Shown: positions 1 through 8,606 of the stretch, piece after piece
Position numbering within the stretch: the first letter of the stretch is position 1
Layout: the number at the start of each line of letters is the position of its first letter
Assembly: GCF_000497045.1 (NCBI RefSeq)
Contig: NW_015961981.1
Coordinates: 250,401 to 314,400 of the forward strand
Reading direction: 5' to 3'
DNA: 64,000 nt
Source: Kalmanozyma brasiliensis GHG001
Lineage: Eukaryota > Basidiomycota > Ustilaginomycetes > Ustilaginales
The notes under the pieces: generated by a model
Databases searched by the model: none
Seen by the model: the letters and a program-made list of their open reading frames with translations, nothing else
Told to the model about the DNA's origin: nothing
Translations under genes and position numbers: made by a program

Positions 1-366
1 CTCTGCTCGAAGCGAGCAGCTAACAGATTGTATCTGGAACCAATCAGAAGCCGTCTTTTCACTGGACCTGGCTGGAAATATCTCCAGGCCATGACGGTTT
101 GAGTCTAACAATGGAAGCTGTAAATGATCGGGCCGGATTTCGTCGATCGGTCTAGATCTTCCTTTCTTGCGACGTTGCTTTCACCTCGTCATCTCAAAGC
201 CTCATCAGACGCTGAAACTCGTACAATGCAGGTCCGCAATGGAGTCAACCGTCCTCGAAGCCGAGCTGGGTCGCGTCATTCTCAAGCGATGCCTTTTCCC
301 AAAGCACCAATGAAGTAGAGCGGAGTAAAGCTTGCGTATGTGTTGCGATGGATGTGGGATCATCAG
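1..366. other. 3' flank of mS35 gene, no gene seen
   Basis: This left-edge stretch lies downstream of the minus-strand mS35 gene. The only open frame (about 64 codons) has no recognisable domain. It is probably 3' UTR and intergenic DNA, possibly with the end of a gene outside the window. Confidence 0.5.
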
Positions 367-1098
367 CTACAACCACTCCTTGGGGAAGTCCTTCAGGCTA
401 GGCCTGTCCGTCCTCAAATAATGCCTCTTCTTGTCCTGCCTGATCAGCGCCGACCTCAAATCCAACGGCAGCTCGTCCACCTCCTTTGTCCTGACATTGG
501 CCTCCTTCACCAGCGCATCCAGGGTATCCGAGCACCACTTCATGTTCTGCCTCTCGTTGGGGAACAGCTCGCAAGAGATCTTGATCTCCCCCTTATCCCC
601 TTCGCCCTGCAGGCTCTTTGGTTGGAACCTGGTCCCCGCGAGCAGCAGCAGCTTGTGCTTCGACTTGGCGTCCTTCACCGCACCGGCTTTGACCAGTTCA
701 TCGACGTCGACGTTGAGCACCACCTTGCGCGACGCTGGGTGGTTCTCCCCCTGATAGTGTTGGAAGCGAAACTGCAGATACTGCGATGGCTTGGGTGGGG
801 TGTAGGATTGACGGAAGGCGGACAGCTTGGGAATCTCGAATTCGACCGTGCGCATTAGTTGCAGCACCTCGCGCTTGCGTTGAAGGATGGCGTGACCGAG
901 CGTGGGGACGTCGTCGTAGTTGAACTTGCCCATCTTGCGCAGCGCCATTGGGTCGGCCATGTTGCGCTGCTTGCGCGGCTTTGCGGAGGCTGAGGCGGAG
1001 ACCGAGAAGGCTCGAACGGCCGAGGATGAGGAAGAGGCAACGGCGCTGGTGCCGGTTGCTGACCGCAAGGACGATCCGAAGTTGGTCGCGAAAGACAT
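367..1098 (-). CDS. RSM24: Mitochondrial small-subunit ribosomal protein mS35 (Rsm24)
   Basis: A 243-residue protein. The first ~45 residues are rich in Ser, Ala and Arg with almost no acidic residues, as expected of a mitochondrial presequence. The body (about 50-240) carries conserved blocks that I recognise from the fungal Rsm24/mS35 family, including MALRKMGKFNYDDVPTLGH near residue 50 and a C-terminal segment ending in LRTDRPSLKDFPKEWL. The protein is a structural component of the 37S mitochondrial ribosomal subunit. It is divergent from the P-loop kinase gene, with about 290 bp between the two ATGs. A second mitoribosomal gene, mS29, lies at 27.6 kb. No intron is needed. Family assignment is from remembered resemblance, not a search. 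Confidence 0.85.
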   Translation of the reverse strand: MSFATNFGSSLRSATGTSAVASSSSSAVRAFSVSASASAKPRKQRNMADPMALRKMGKFNYDDVPTLGHAILQRKREVLQLMRTVEFEIPKLSAFRQSYTPPKPSQYLQFRFQHYQGENHPASRKVVLNVDVDELVKAGAVKDAKSKHKLLLLAGTRFQPKSLQGEGDKGEIKISCELFPNERQNMKWCSDTLDALVKEANVRTKEVDELPLDLRSALIRQDKKRHYLRTDRPSLKDFPKEWL

Positions 1099-1392
1099 GG
1101 TGACGCGGGACGACGGAAGCTATGAGAAATGGTGCTGTCCGGAGCGTACGAACGCAACGAGATCCTTCGAGATTGTTTTGCTGTGGTGAGTATGGTGTCG
1201 ATGAAGGATGATGATGATGAGCAAAAAGGATCGAGATGCGCAAATCGAGATTTAGGAAGAAAGTTGGCCGTCACGTGCAAGTCTCTTCCGTAGTCTAACA
1301 CCCTTGTGAATTGTTTTCGCTGCTCCGCGGATCAACTTCTGAGAAGAAAGCAACGAAGGACCCTGCTTCTATTCGACCATCTCGATCCAGCC

Positions 1393-2409
1393 ATGCAGGC
1401 GACACCTGTGCTCTCCGCCTCGGAGGCTGCGCCTGGCGCGACGCTCACCGGATCCACATTGCTTCAACATGACACACAAGCAGCGGCAGGCTCGTCGAAC
1501 CCAGCCATAGGCGAGACCAGCAGCAATGTTCAAGAGCAATACCTCCTAGTCCTCTCCGGTCTCATCGGCAGCGGCAAGTCCACCTTCGCACGCGCGCTAT
1601 GCGAGCACTTTCCCAGCTGGCGACGTTGCAATCAAGACGAGCTAGGCGATCGTCACGCGGTCGTCTATGCTGCTCGCACGGCTCTCTTGGCTGGTCACAA
1701 CGTCATCATCGACCGAACCAACATCGACGCAAAGCAACGCAGGACCTGGCTCGAATTGGCGCGAGAGCTCAGCACAACATCCTCTGCGGACTTCAATCCC
1801 ACAAGCGGAGAGCCGAACGATGGAGCAAGGAAGATCATCACCATCTCTCTGACGCTCACCATCTCCACTGGCGCCGCAGAGGAGCGGTTGCGCGTACGAT
1901 TGGACCACGAGACCATCAAGACTCCCGAAGACGCTCTGGGGATTCTGCCGCACTTCTTGAGATCATATCAGAAGGCGAGCACGGACGAAGGCTTTCATTA
2001 CGTGCTGTCGTACCCTGCGGCGAAGATGTCTAGGGAGCCGAGCGAGGCCGAGGTGAAGGAGATTCTGTTGGACAGGCTCGGAACGGAGACCAGGGCGGAG
2101 GGCCTGCTGCCGGATCGACCACCGCCAAGAGCGGGGGGTGGACGAGGTAGAGGTGGGCCAAGAGGGAGAGGCGAATGGAGAGGGAGAGGTGGCAGGGGAG
2201 GCTCAGCGGTCTACGCACCACACCACCAGCATCAGCCTTACCCTTCGCCGGCCGGCCAACAAGGATGGTCGCAGAGCAATATTGCAGCCGAGTCAGCGAG
2301 TTTATCGACGCAAGGCATTTCAGCAACACCGCCATCATTTGCTGCTGCTGCCGCCTCGATCCCTCCACCTTCTACTCAGTACGAAACGCAGCCTCAACCG
2401 CAGATCTAA
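1393..2409 (+). CDS. P-loop kinase (AAA_33/PNK-like) with RGG-rich tail
   Basis: A 338-residue protein. The open frame extends upstream to 1306 but only with non-ATG codons; ATG at 1393 is the first in-frame Met, so it is taken as the start. A Walker A motif GLIGSGKST lies near residues 55-63, and an IIDRTN segment near 96-101 resembles the AAA_33 / polynucleotide-kinase-like P-loop families (conserved D-R-T/C-N). Conserved Arg-rich helices follow (AEERLRVRLDHETIKTPED). From about residue 243 the chain becomes Gly/Arg-rich with several RGG/RGRGG repeats, then His/Pro/Gln/Ser-rich low complexity. This suggests a nucleotide-dependent kinase acting on or near RNA, but the substrate is unknown. 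The RGG tail is a typical PRMT1 target, and a PRMT1 gene lies at 12.5 kb. No gene symbol is assigned. Confidence 0.7.
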   Translation: MQATPVLSASEAAPGATLTGSTLLQHDTQAAAGSSNPAIGETSSNVQEQYLLVLSGLIGSGKSTFARALCEHFPSWRRCNQDELGDRHAVVYAARTALLAGHNVIIDRTNIDAKQRRTWLELARELSTTSSADFNPTSGEPNDGARKIITISLTLTISTGAAEERLRVRLDHETIKTPEDALGILPHFLRSYQKASTDEGFHYVLSYPAAKMSREPSEAEVKEILLDRLGTETRAEGLLPDRPPPRAGGGRGRGGPRGRGEWRGRGGRGGSAVYAPHHQHQPYPSPAGQQGWSQSNIAAESASLSTQGISATPPSFAAAAASIPPPSTQYETQPQPQI

Positions 2410-2536
2410 GCCTCATATACCCTCGCACGCTCTGTACCAACAACGATTTTCATCTATCCTCGTGCAAGTGTGGTGTGCTCGTGTGCTAGTATTCCTTTGA
2501 GATATTTCGGACATGAGTCTCTTGAGGCGGGCGTTT

Positions 2537-4432
2537 TCAAATGGGCGCAGCATCGGCCTGCTCTGCCGCAGCAGCCTCGGTGCGCTGCCGCTTCCTTGCT
2601 TCTTCCTCCTCTTCCTCCTGAGCTCGTCGTGCCCTGACTTCGTCCCTGCCTGTCTCGTTCAGCTTGTTTTCGTCGAGCAAAACGATTGATGGATGGACCA
2701 GCCTTGGCTCCTCGCCCTTCTGTCGCGAGAGGCCTGGATTTGGATTGCTGTCTCGTGGCAGCCCGCCGAGCCAGCAGCAGCAGCCCATCTCGTTCAGCTG
2801 TATGTACGAAAGCCAGGGCATGGTCTTGACGAGCTCAAACACGTCTGGGTCGGCCCAGATGCCCACATCTTGCGACGACAAGGGCGATCCTTCGGCGTGT
2901 TCGAGCGCTTCGAGGCTGGATGCCTGGCAAACAAACTCGCGTTGCCGGTCGCCTGAGCTCAGAAACTGGTATCGATCGGCGGCGATGCGAATCTCTGTAT
3001 GTACAGGAATTGGATCATGGCCGTTCGCTGGCTTGCGAGAATCGTTCCAAAGCTGGATCAGATCGTGCTTACCCTGGTGGACCAGTTGCCAGTGCTCGTC
3101 CTCATCTGCCACATAGCCTTGCCACCGGTCGTCCAGCTCTCCGATCCTTGCGATGATCTCTTCGGGCACCTTGGCGTTGGCACCAAACAGCAACGCCAGC
3201 TTACCCGTGGCAGCATAGCTCTCACCGTCTCCGGCGCCAGGTAATGGAAATGTCTCTGACACACCCTTGAGCGCGCCTTCCTCGACAAGCTGCCGGAGTG
3301 CCCCGTAGGGCTCGTCGTGCATGTCCGTGACGATGTCGAGAATGACGAGTCTGAGGCTGGGCAGCTTCCGCGAGTTGCTCGCGAGATTGTACAGCGAATT
3401 CTGAAATTGGAAGCATTCCTCCGTGCTCTCTGGTGGTCGGGGAGCCGCGCGCAGAGCTCGCTCTGAGGGTGACAGGCTTCTGTACGCATCGTATGCCTTG
3501 CGCCAGACGGCAAAGTCGCCAAAGTGGTACAGTGCTTTGCGAGGCAGGTCCGAGATTCGCAGACACTCCAGCGTCAGATGCGGCGAGAGGCCTGCTTCGA
3601 TCTCGTCGCGCACCAGAGGCGACAAAACATCATCCGGGTCCACGAGAGTTATGCTCGCATCGCCGAGGAGGAAGGCGGTCAGATTCGCCGGCGGGATCAT
3701 GCGGACCAGATCGAGATGCGTGAGCTTGGAAAGGGGCGCGAACGACGTCGCATGCCACAGCGATACCTGTCTCTGCATCGGATGATTCTCCTTGTCGCCG
3801 AGGCTCAGGCTCAGTCCACGAGGGCGACACTTGGTCTTGTGAGAGAGAAAATGCACCACGGGATGGTCCAAGACCGGCTCTCTTTGGTCCGCCCTCCTCC
3901 GGCTGTCTTCGCAATGCAACGAGAGGTAGCGCATCTGGTGGGCGAGCGAGAGCGCAACGTGGATGTCGCAGAGACACAGCAATTTCGTCGCTTCAAAGCC
4001 ATCGTTCGTCGTGACCACAGTCGCCATGTGAAGCGCGCGGATGTACGACGCACGCTCACATGTGTCCAGCACCAGCCTCCCCTCTTCGTTTGAACATAGA
4101 TCAAAGAGAAAGCCATCGGATAGAGATCGGTCTGCGAGGAATATTGTTCGATAGGCTCTTCGCAGAGCGATTGTCTTGAGCTGCTTGCAAGTCAAAGCCA
4201 ACGATACGAGGGATGCTTTGTTCGCCGAGAAGGGATAGTCTCGGTCTCTGAGAAATCTTGCTGATGGTCGGGGGAAGACGCACTGCTCTGTCGGGTCATC
4301 GGGTAGGAAGCTGACAATGCGTTCCCAAATCTCTGTGGGCAGACTGAGCCACGCAGGAGAGCGATCTTTGCTCTGCAACCACAGATCGTCCTCTTGGCTT
4401 GAACCATTGCGGGATGACGATGCGTTTGGCAT
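2537..4432 (-). CDS. F-box protein, first member of a local paralogous family
   Basis: A 631-residue protein. Residues ~27-95 form an F-box-like segment (PAWLSLPTEIWERIVSFL, then SLALTCKQLKTIALRRAYRTIF), which in known proteins binds Skp1 in SCF ubiquitin ligases. The middle is leucine-rich and irregular (LTHLDLVRMIPPANLTAFLLG, TLECLRISDLPRKALYHF), suggesting degenerate leucine-rich repeats. The C-terminal ~200 residues hold a module with EHWQLVHQGKHDLIQLW, the signature WADPDVFELV, a Cys cluster GCCCW and LPRDSNP, then an acidic/basic tail. The gene at 4843-6429 shares the whole architecture, and the fragment at 11595-12293 shares only the C-terminal module. The substrate cannot be told from sequence. 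Confidence 0.7.
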   Translation of the reverse strand: MPNASSSRNGSSQEDDLWLQSKDRSPAWLSLPTEIWERIVSFLPDDPTEQCVFPRPSARFLRDRDYPFSANKASLVSLALTCKQLKTIALRRAYRTIFLADRSLSDGFLFDLCSNEEGRLVLDTCERASYIRALHMATVVTTNDGFEATKLLCLCDIHVALSLAHQMRYLSLHCEDSRRRADQREPVLDHPVVHFLSHKTKCRPRGLSLSLGDKENHPMQRQVSLWHATSFAPLSKLTHLDLVRMIPPANLTAFLLGDASITLVDPDDVLSPLVRDEIEAGLSPHLTLECLRISDLPRKALYHFGDFAVWRKAYDAYRSLSPSERALRAAPRPPESTEECFQFQNSLYNLASNSRKLPSLRLVILDIVTDMHDEPYGALRQLVEEGALKGVSETFPLPGAGDGESYAATGKLALLFGANAKVPEEIIARIGELDDRWQGYVADEDEHWQLVHQGKHDLIQLWNDSRKPANGHDPIPVHTEIRIAADRYQFLSSGDRQREFVCQASSLEALEHAEGSPLSSQDVGIWADPDVFELVKTMPWLSYIQLNEMGCCCWLGGLPRDSNPNPGLSRQKGEEPRLVHPSIVLLDENKLNETGRDEVRARRAQEEEEEEARKRQRTEAAAAEQADAAPI

Positions 4433-4842
4433 AACAATGAAGCCTTCGAGCGAAGGGCGCCGCTCTTCTTCTTTCTTGTCCGGAGGCTACGTTTGGTGAC
4501 GAGGCACGCTTCTTTTTCACTTGCTTGTTAAAGTGGCGCGACGGAGCTCAAATTCGCAACGAAGACGGTGGTGAGTGGGCTGCGAAGCAACAAACGCAGG
4601 GGATTATATACGGGAGACGCCCCTCGGTTATGCAGACTCAGAAGAATCGCTTTCAAGGTGCTCTCGCTCGTGATCACGAAATTTGGTGGCTCGTGTGATC
4701 TCGTCAAGCCGGATTTCTTTGAATTGATCGTCAGCTGGCGATCGACCGCCAATACGTTCAGAGACACACGACAACAGACTTGTTCACACAACGAAAGCTC
4801 GTCCAGCCTGCTGCGATTAGCGAAACTTGTATTTCTATTGAG
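4433..4842 (-). promoter_or_regulatory. Upstream region of the first F-box gene with TATA-like box
   Basis: This 410-bp stretch lies between two co-oriented minus-strand F-box genes. On the minus strand a TATATAAT element occurs at 4610-4603, about 170 nt upstream of the ATG at 4432, a plausible core promoter. The rest holds no recognisable gene. Confidence 0.4.
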
Positions 4843-6429
4843 CTACGAGCCGGAAACAATCGACGGCAAGGTCAATGGCGACGGATGTCTCGTTTGGCGA
4901 GGAAGCTCGCCTGTCCAGTACCAGCCTGGCGCCGATCCGCCTAGCGCTCTGAATGAAAGATGCGGGGCCGTCCGAACGAGCGAGAAGACGTCCGGATCTG
5001 CCCAGCTTCCCGCGTCTCCTGGTCGTTCGTCGTCTGTGTACGTCGTTGCAAAGCCATTTGCATCTCCGTTCGACGAAATTGCACCGAGATTGTCAGGCTC
5101 GTGCTGCGCCTGGCAGTCAAAGTCCTGAAAGCCCTCTCTACGATCGTGGCCATTCGGCCTTGCAGCGACGACACGAATGTCGACTCGCCCACTGAAAGCC
5201 TCCTGAGAATCGGCCCAAAGTTTCGTCAAGGCCAGCTTGCCGTCTTCAATCTGTGCCCAGTATCTATCGCGCTCGTATGCGTTCGGGTCCGGTATTGGCG
5301 CCTCGACATCTGTAGAGGATCTAGCGGCGTCTAAGAAGGTGTGTGCATCTTCGTGCGCAGCCCGCCTTCCTGCCGGCTTCTCAGCCTGGTAGTCGGTATG
5401 TATCAAGGGTGACAAGGCGATGAGCTCGAGCATGAACAGCCGCAGCCTCGGCAGACGATGTGAGTGTACAGCGAGATCGTACAACGCTTCCTGGACGGCG
5501 AAACGTCTTGCTGGGCCACGAGGAGCTCGTGGCGCGGGCTCGCGCGCCTGTTGCTGAGCCGACAGTTTCTCGTACACCTTCCACGCCCGCCTCCACGCAA
5601 TGTAGGCGTCGAAATCTACCAATGCGTCTGCTGGCAGCAGCGAAAGGCGCAAACACTCCAGCGTTTCTCGCGGCGACAAGCCTGCGGCGAGACTCTTAGG
5701 AATATTGCCTTGTTCTTCGGCGTTGATCTGCTCGCCGACGAGGAATGAGATCAGCGCTGGTGGAGGAACAATCTTGATCAAGTGCAGGTGTGTTACTTTC
5801 GAAAGCGGCGCGAGGGACTGCGTTGTCGAGAACGGTGGCGCAGAGAAGGACAGGTTCGAGAGCGTAATTCTACGAGGACGGCAGACGGTCGAAGGGCGGA
5901 GGAACTCGAGCAACGCAGCGCCGGCTGGACGATGCTCTAGCGAGACGTAGTCTATTCGAGTCGCGTGTTGGAAGAGGGTGCGCAGGCTGTCGACGTAGCA
6001 TGTTTGCTCGGCGAGGGTATCGCCTGGCTGAAGAAGTCCGTCGCCTGGCGGCAGCTGAATGGAACGAATTTGCGTAGCGTGACTGCTTTCGCCATTCTTG
6101 CTCGACGACGACAGGTCTATATGCTGTGCGGCTTCGCTTGTGATGGTGGCAGCGAGCTGATTGAGTGACTTCAATGTCCGAAGGAGTGGCCGACGATAGA
6201 GCATCCGAGTCGCGATGTCATGAAGTAATCTAGAGGATGACGCAGCGGCCAGGAGATCGCTGTTCGGAGATGGTGGCAGTGCGGGTGTCGAGTCGAAGTC
6301 GAGACCCGCCAAATGAGGCAGCGTCGACGCATTCGGGTCAACAGCTGGTACGAGACTTGCGATGATGCGAGCGAGAACCTCAGCAGGCAGCGCTGGTATC
6401 CTGTCTCTCGATCCGTTGGCGCCATTCAT
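4843..6429 (-). CDS. F-box-like protein, second member of the local family
   Basis: A 528-residue protein if translation starts at the ATG at 6429 (MNGANGSRDRIPALPAEV). The open frame extends to 6606, but the added residues are unlike its paralog and I judge them to be 5' UTR. An F-box-like segment (IPALPAEVLARIIASLV) opens the protein. The middle aligns by eye with the 2537-4432 gene: LAPLSKVTHLHLIKIVPPPALISFLVG, AAGLSPRETLECLRLSLLPADAL and LYDLAVHSHRLPRLRLFMLEL. The C-terminal WADPDVFSLV and WTGELPR signature is kept, but the acidic tail and the Cys triplet are missing. The two genes are tandem, same-strand duplicates that have diverged strongly. Function is inferred only as a possible SCF substrate adaptor. 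Confidence 0.6.
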   Translation of the reverse strand: MNGANGSRDRIPALPAEVLARIIASLVPAVDPNASTLPHLAGLDFDSTPALPPSPNSDLLAAASSSRLLHDIATRMLYRRPLLRTLKSLNQLAATITSEAAQHIDLSSSSKNGESSHATQIRSIQLPPGDGLLQPGDTLAEQTCYVDSLRTLFQHATRIDYVSLEHRPAGAALLEFLRPSTVCRPRRITLSNLSFSAPPFSTTQSLAPLSKVTHLHLIKIVPPPALISFLVGEQINAEEQGNIPKSLAAGLSPRETLECLRLSLLPADALVDFDAYIAWRRAWKVYEKLSAQQQAREPAPRAPRGPARRFAVQEALYDLAVHSHRLPRLRLFMLELIALSPLIHTDYQAEKPAGRRAAHEDAHTFLDAARSSTDVEAPIPDPNAYERDRYWAQIEDGKLALTKLWADSQEAFSGRVDIRVVAARPNGHDRREGFQDFDCQAQHEPDNLGAISSNGDANGFATTYTDDERPGDAGSWADPDVFSLVRTAPHLSFRALGGSAPGWYWTGELPRQTRHPSPLTLPSIVSGS

Positions 6430-6705
6430 TTCCGATCTCTTGCATTGAGACGGCAAGCAAAGGGACCCGGCGTAAAGCTGGATGATGAGGAGAGTGAGAA
6501 TCGAGAAAGAGGAACAGGGTCCAAAGACATCGTGGTTGTATGCGGAGCTTTCGAATTCCGCTTCTGGACCCTGTACGAGCCTAGGACCGTGCACACGACT
6601 CGACACCGTTATCTGCGTCTGCCACTGTCTGCGTCCCGTTCACCATCTGCAGCAGCCATTGCATGTGCGTGCATCGACACTACTAGCTTGCGCTACCTCG
6701 CAATC

Positions 6706-8571
6706 ATGGGTCAGATCGAGCAGATCAAGGCTGGTCTGCCGACGATTCACAGCACACAAGAAGAAGCCCGTCGTCGACTTCTATGGCGGACGACACTTCA
6801 GCGCTGCGCTGCCTTGCTTCTCTGCCTTTGGCTGTTCGCAGACATTGCGCTGGACATCTTTCCATGGTCCATTGACAACGTCGGCCTCTCCTCGAGTCAG
6901 CACAATGACGCATGTCCGCAAGTGCCTCCGTTCAAGCTGCCAACCTCGAAGCTCACGCCCGGTCTCAGCAACAGCACCGACGCAATAGAGCTGCCATCCA
7001 GCTCAGATCTCGCTCGCCTTCTATCCGGCGCTGTTCAAGTCGACACCTCTGTTGGCGATGACTGGCCTACCGTAACTCAAGATCCTGCTCGATGGGAAGC
7101 AGTCTTTGCACCATTCCACGCCTACCTGCGATCCGCGTTCCCTCTGATCCACGCGGCAGACTCTCGCATCAAGTTGGAGCTCGTCAACACCTGGGGACTC
7201 GTCTACACATTCCCCGGCTCAAATGAAATCCTCCCACCGCTCGTGCTCATGGCGCATCAAGATGTCGTCCCGGTCGAACCGGAGACCGTCTCAGCCTGGA
7301 CGCATCCGCCCTTTTCCGGCTTCGTCGACGCCGATCTCGGTCTGGTCTGGGGCCGAGGCGCTGGCGACTGCAAGGCTTCGCTCATCTCGATCCTCGCGAC
7401 CCTTGAAACTCTGCTTCGCGCGAACTTCAAGCCCGAACGCACAATCGTATGCTCTTTCGGCTTTGACGAAGAGAGCGCAGGCACGCAAGGTGGTGTGGAG
7501 CTCGCCAACTTCCTTTACGAGCGATACGGCGACAATGGAGCTGCGATGATCGTCGACGAGGGCGGCGAAATCGATCTCGGCCTCGGCATTGCCGTTGCAT
7601 CGCCGAATGTGGCCGAGAAAGGATATCTCGATGCTAGGATCACGGTCCACACTGCAGGTGGTCACTCGTCCGAGCCGCGAGACCACACGTCGATCGGCCT
7701 GCTCGCTCAGCTCATCACGGCGATCGAGGCGAATCCGTACAAGCCAGCCATTCAACTCGCGGGCAAGAAGCCCGAGGAAGTCACGCCAGCGTTGCAATAC
7801 CTGCAATGCACTAGGGATGCGCCTAAGGCAGACGCAAAGCTCAGCAAGGCGCTCAAGAAGCTCGAGCGGATGCAACGCAAGATCGCGAAGGGCAGCAAGT
7901 GGGGGAGAGGCTGGCTGGACAAGTCGCTCGACAAGCAGGCGGCCAAGCTGCTCTCCTTGATGGACCGTGAGCAGCGCTTCGGTTTCCAGACCACTCAAGC
8001 GGTCGATCTCATCTCTGGCGGTGTCAAGATCAATGCTCTGCCCGAACAAGCGTCGACGGTCATCAATCACCGCATTGACGTATCGTCTTCAACGGACGAG
8101 GTGCGACGCCATATCTTCCACACCCTGCAACCAGTCGCGAAGAAGCTCAAGCTCTACTTGCAAGGCGATAGCCCGGCATGGAACTTCATCCCATCTTCGT
8201 CATCAAAGACGTCTGCTGGCAAAATCGTTTTGTCGGATGCATTCGACTCGCCGCTGGAGCCCGCACCGTTCACACCGATCGGTCCGAAGGACGCCCCGTG
8301 GAAACTCTTGCAGGGCGTGATTCGTGCTGTGTGGGACGATATCCTCGTCGCACCAGACGTGATGGGCGGCAACACAGACACGAAGAGCTACTGGAAGCTG
8401 ACGAAGCACATCTTCCGATTCAGCCCGGGCTCAGATCAGCCCTTCCCAATCAAAGGCCAGGGAGACAACATCCACACGGTCGACGAGCGAACCAGCATCC
8501 ACGGGCTGGTCAAGGCGACAGAATTCTACTCGTTGCTCATCCAGGCTGTAGGCTCGCAGACAGAGTTGTAG
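6706..8571 (+). CDS. CPS1: Vacuolar M20 Gly-Xaa carboxypeptidase S-like metallopeptidase
   Basis: A 621-residue protein. The frame is open from 6313, but ATG 6706 starts a typical Cps1 layout: a short cytosolic N-terminus with an Arg cluster (~22-28), one hydrophobic anchor at about residues 32-52 (LQRCAALLLCLWLFADIAL), then a lumenal peptidase. M20 zinc-site motifs are visible: AHQDVVPV with His184 and Asp186, GRGAGDCKASL with the bridging Asp near 223, and FGFDEESAGT with the Glu pair near 256. AGGHSSEP marks the dimerisation/lid region, and GGNTDTKSYW near the C-terminus supplies the last His/Asp-type ligands of the family. In yeast the homologue releases C-terminal amino acids in the vacuole for nitrogen supply. 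It is divergent from the second F-box gene, 276 bp apart. Confidence 0.88.
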   Translation: MGQIEQIKAGLPTIHSTQEEARRRLLWRTTLQRCAALLLCLWLFADIALDIFPWSIDNVGLSSSQHNDACPQVPPFKLPTSKLTPGLSNSTDAIELPSSSDLARLLSGAVQVDTSVGDDWPTVTQDPARWEAVFAPFHAYLRSAFPLIHAADSRIKLELVNTWGLVYTFPGSNEILPPLVLMAHQDVVPVEPETVSAWTHPPFSGFVDADLGLVWGRGAGDCKASLISILATLETLLRANFKPERTIVCSFGFDEESAGTQGGVELANFLYERYGDNGAAMIVDEGGEIDLGLGIAVASPNVAEKGYLDARITVHTAGGHSSEPRDHTSIGLLAQLITAIEANPYKPAIQLAGKKPEEVTPALQYLQCTRDAPKADAKLSKALKKLERMQRKIAKGSKWGRGWLDKSLDKQAAKLLSLMDREQRFGFQTTQAVDLISGGVKINALPEQASTVINHRIDVSSSTDEVRRHIFHTLQPVAKKLKLYLQGDSPAWNFIPSSSSKTSAGKIVLSDAFDSPLEPAPFTPIGPKDAPWKLLQGVIRAVWDDILVAPDVMGGNTDTKSYWKLTKHIFRFSPGSDQPFPIKGQGDNIHTVDERTSIHGLVKATEFYSLLIQAVGSQTEL

Positions 8572-8606
8572 AGTACAATGCAAATAGATTCCAAACGATG
8601 CGAGGA

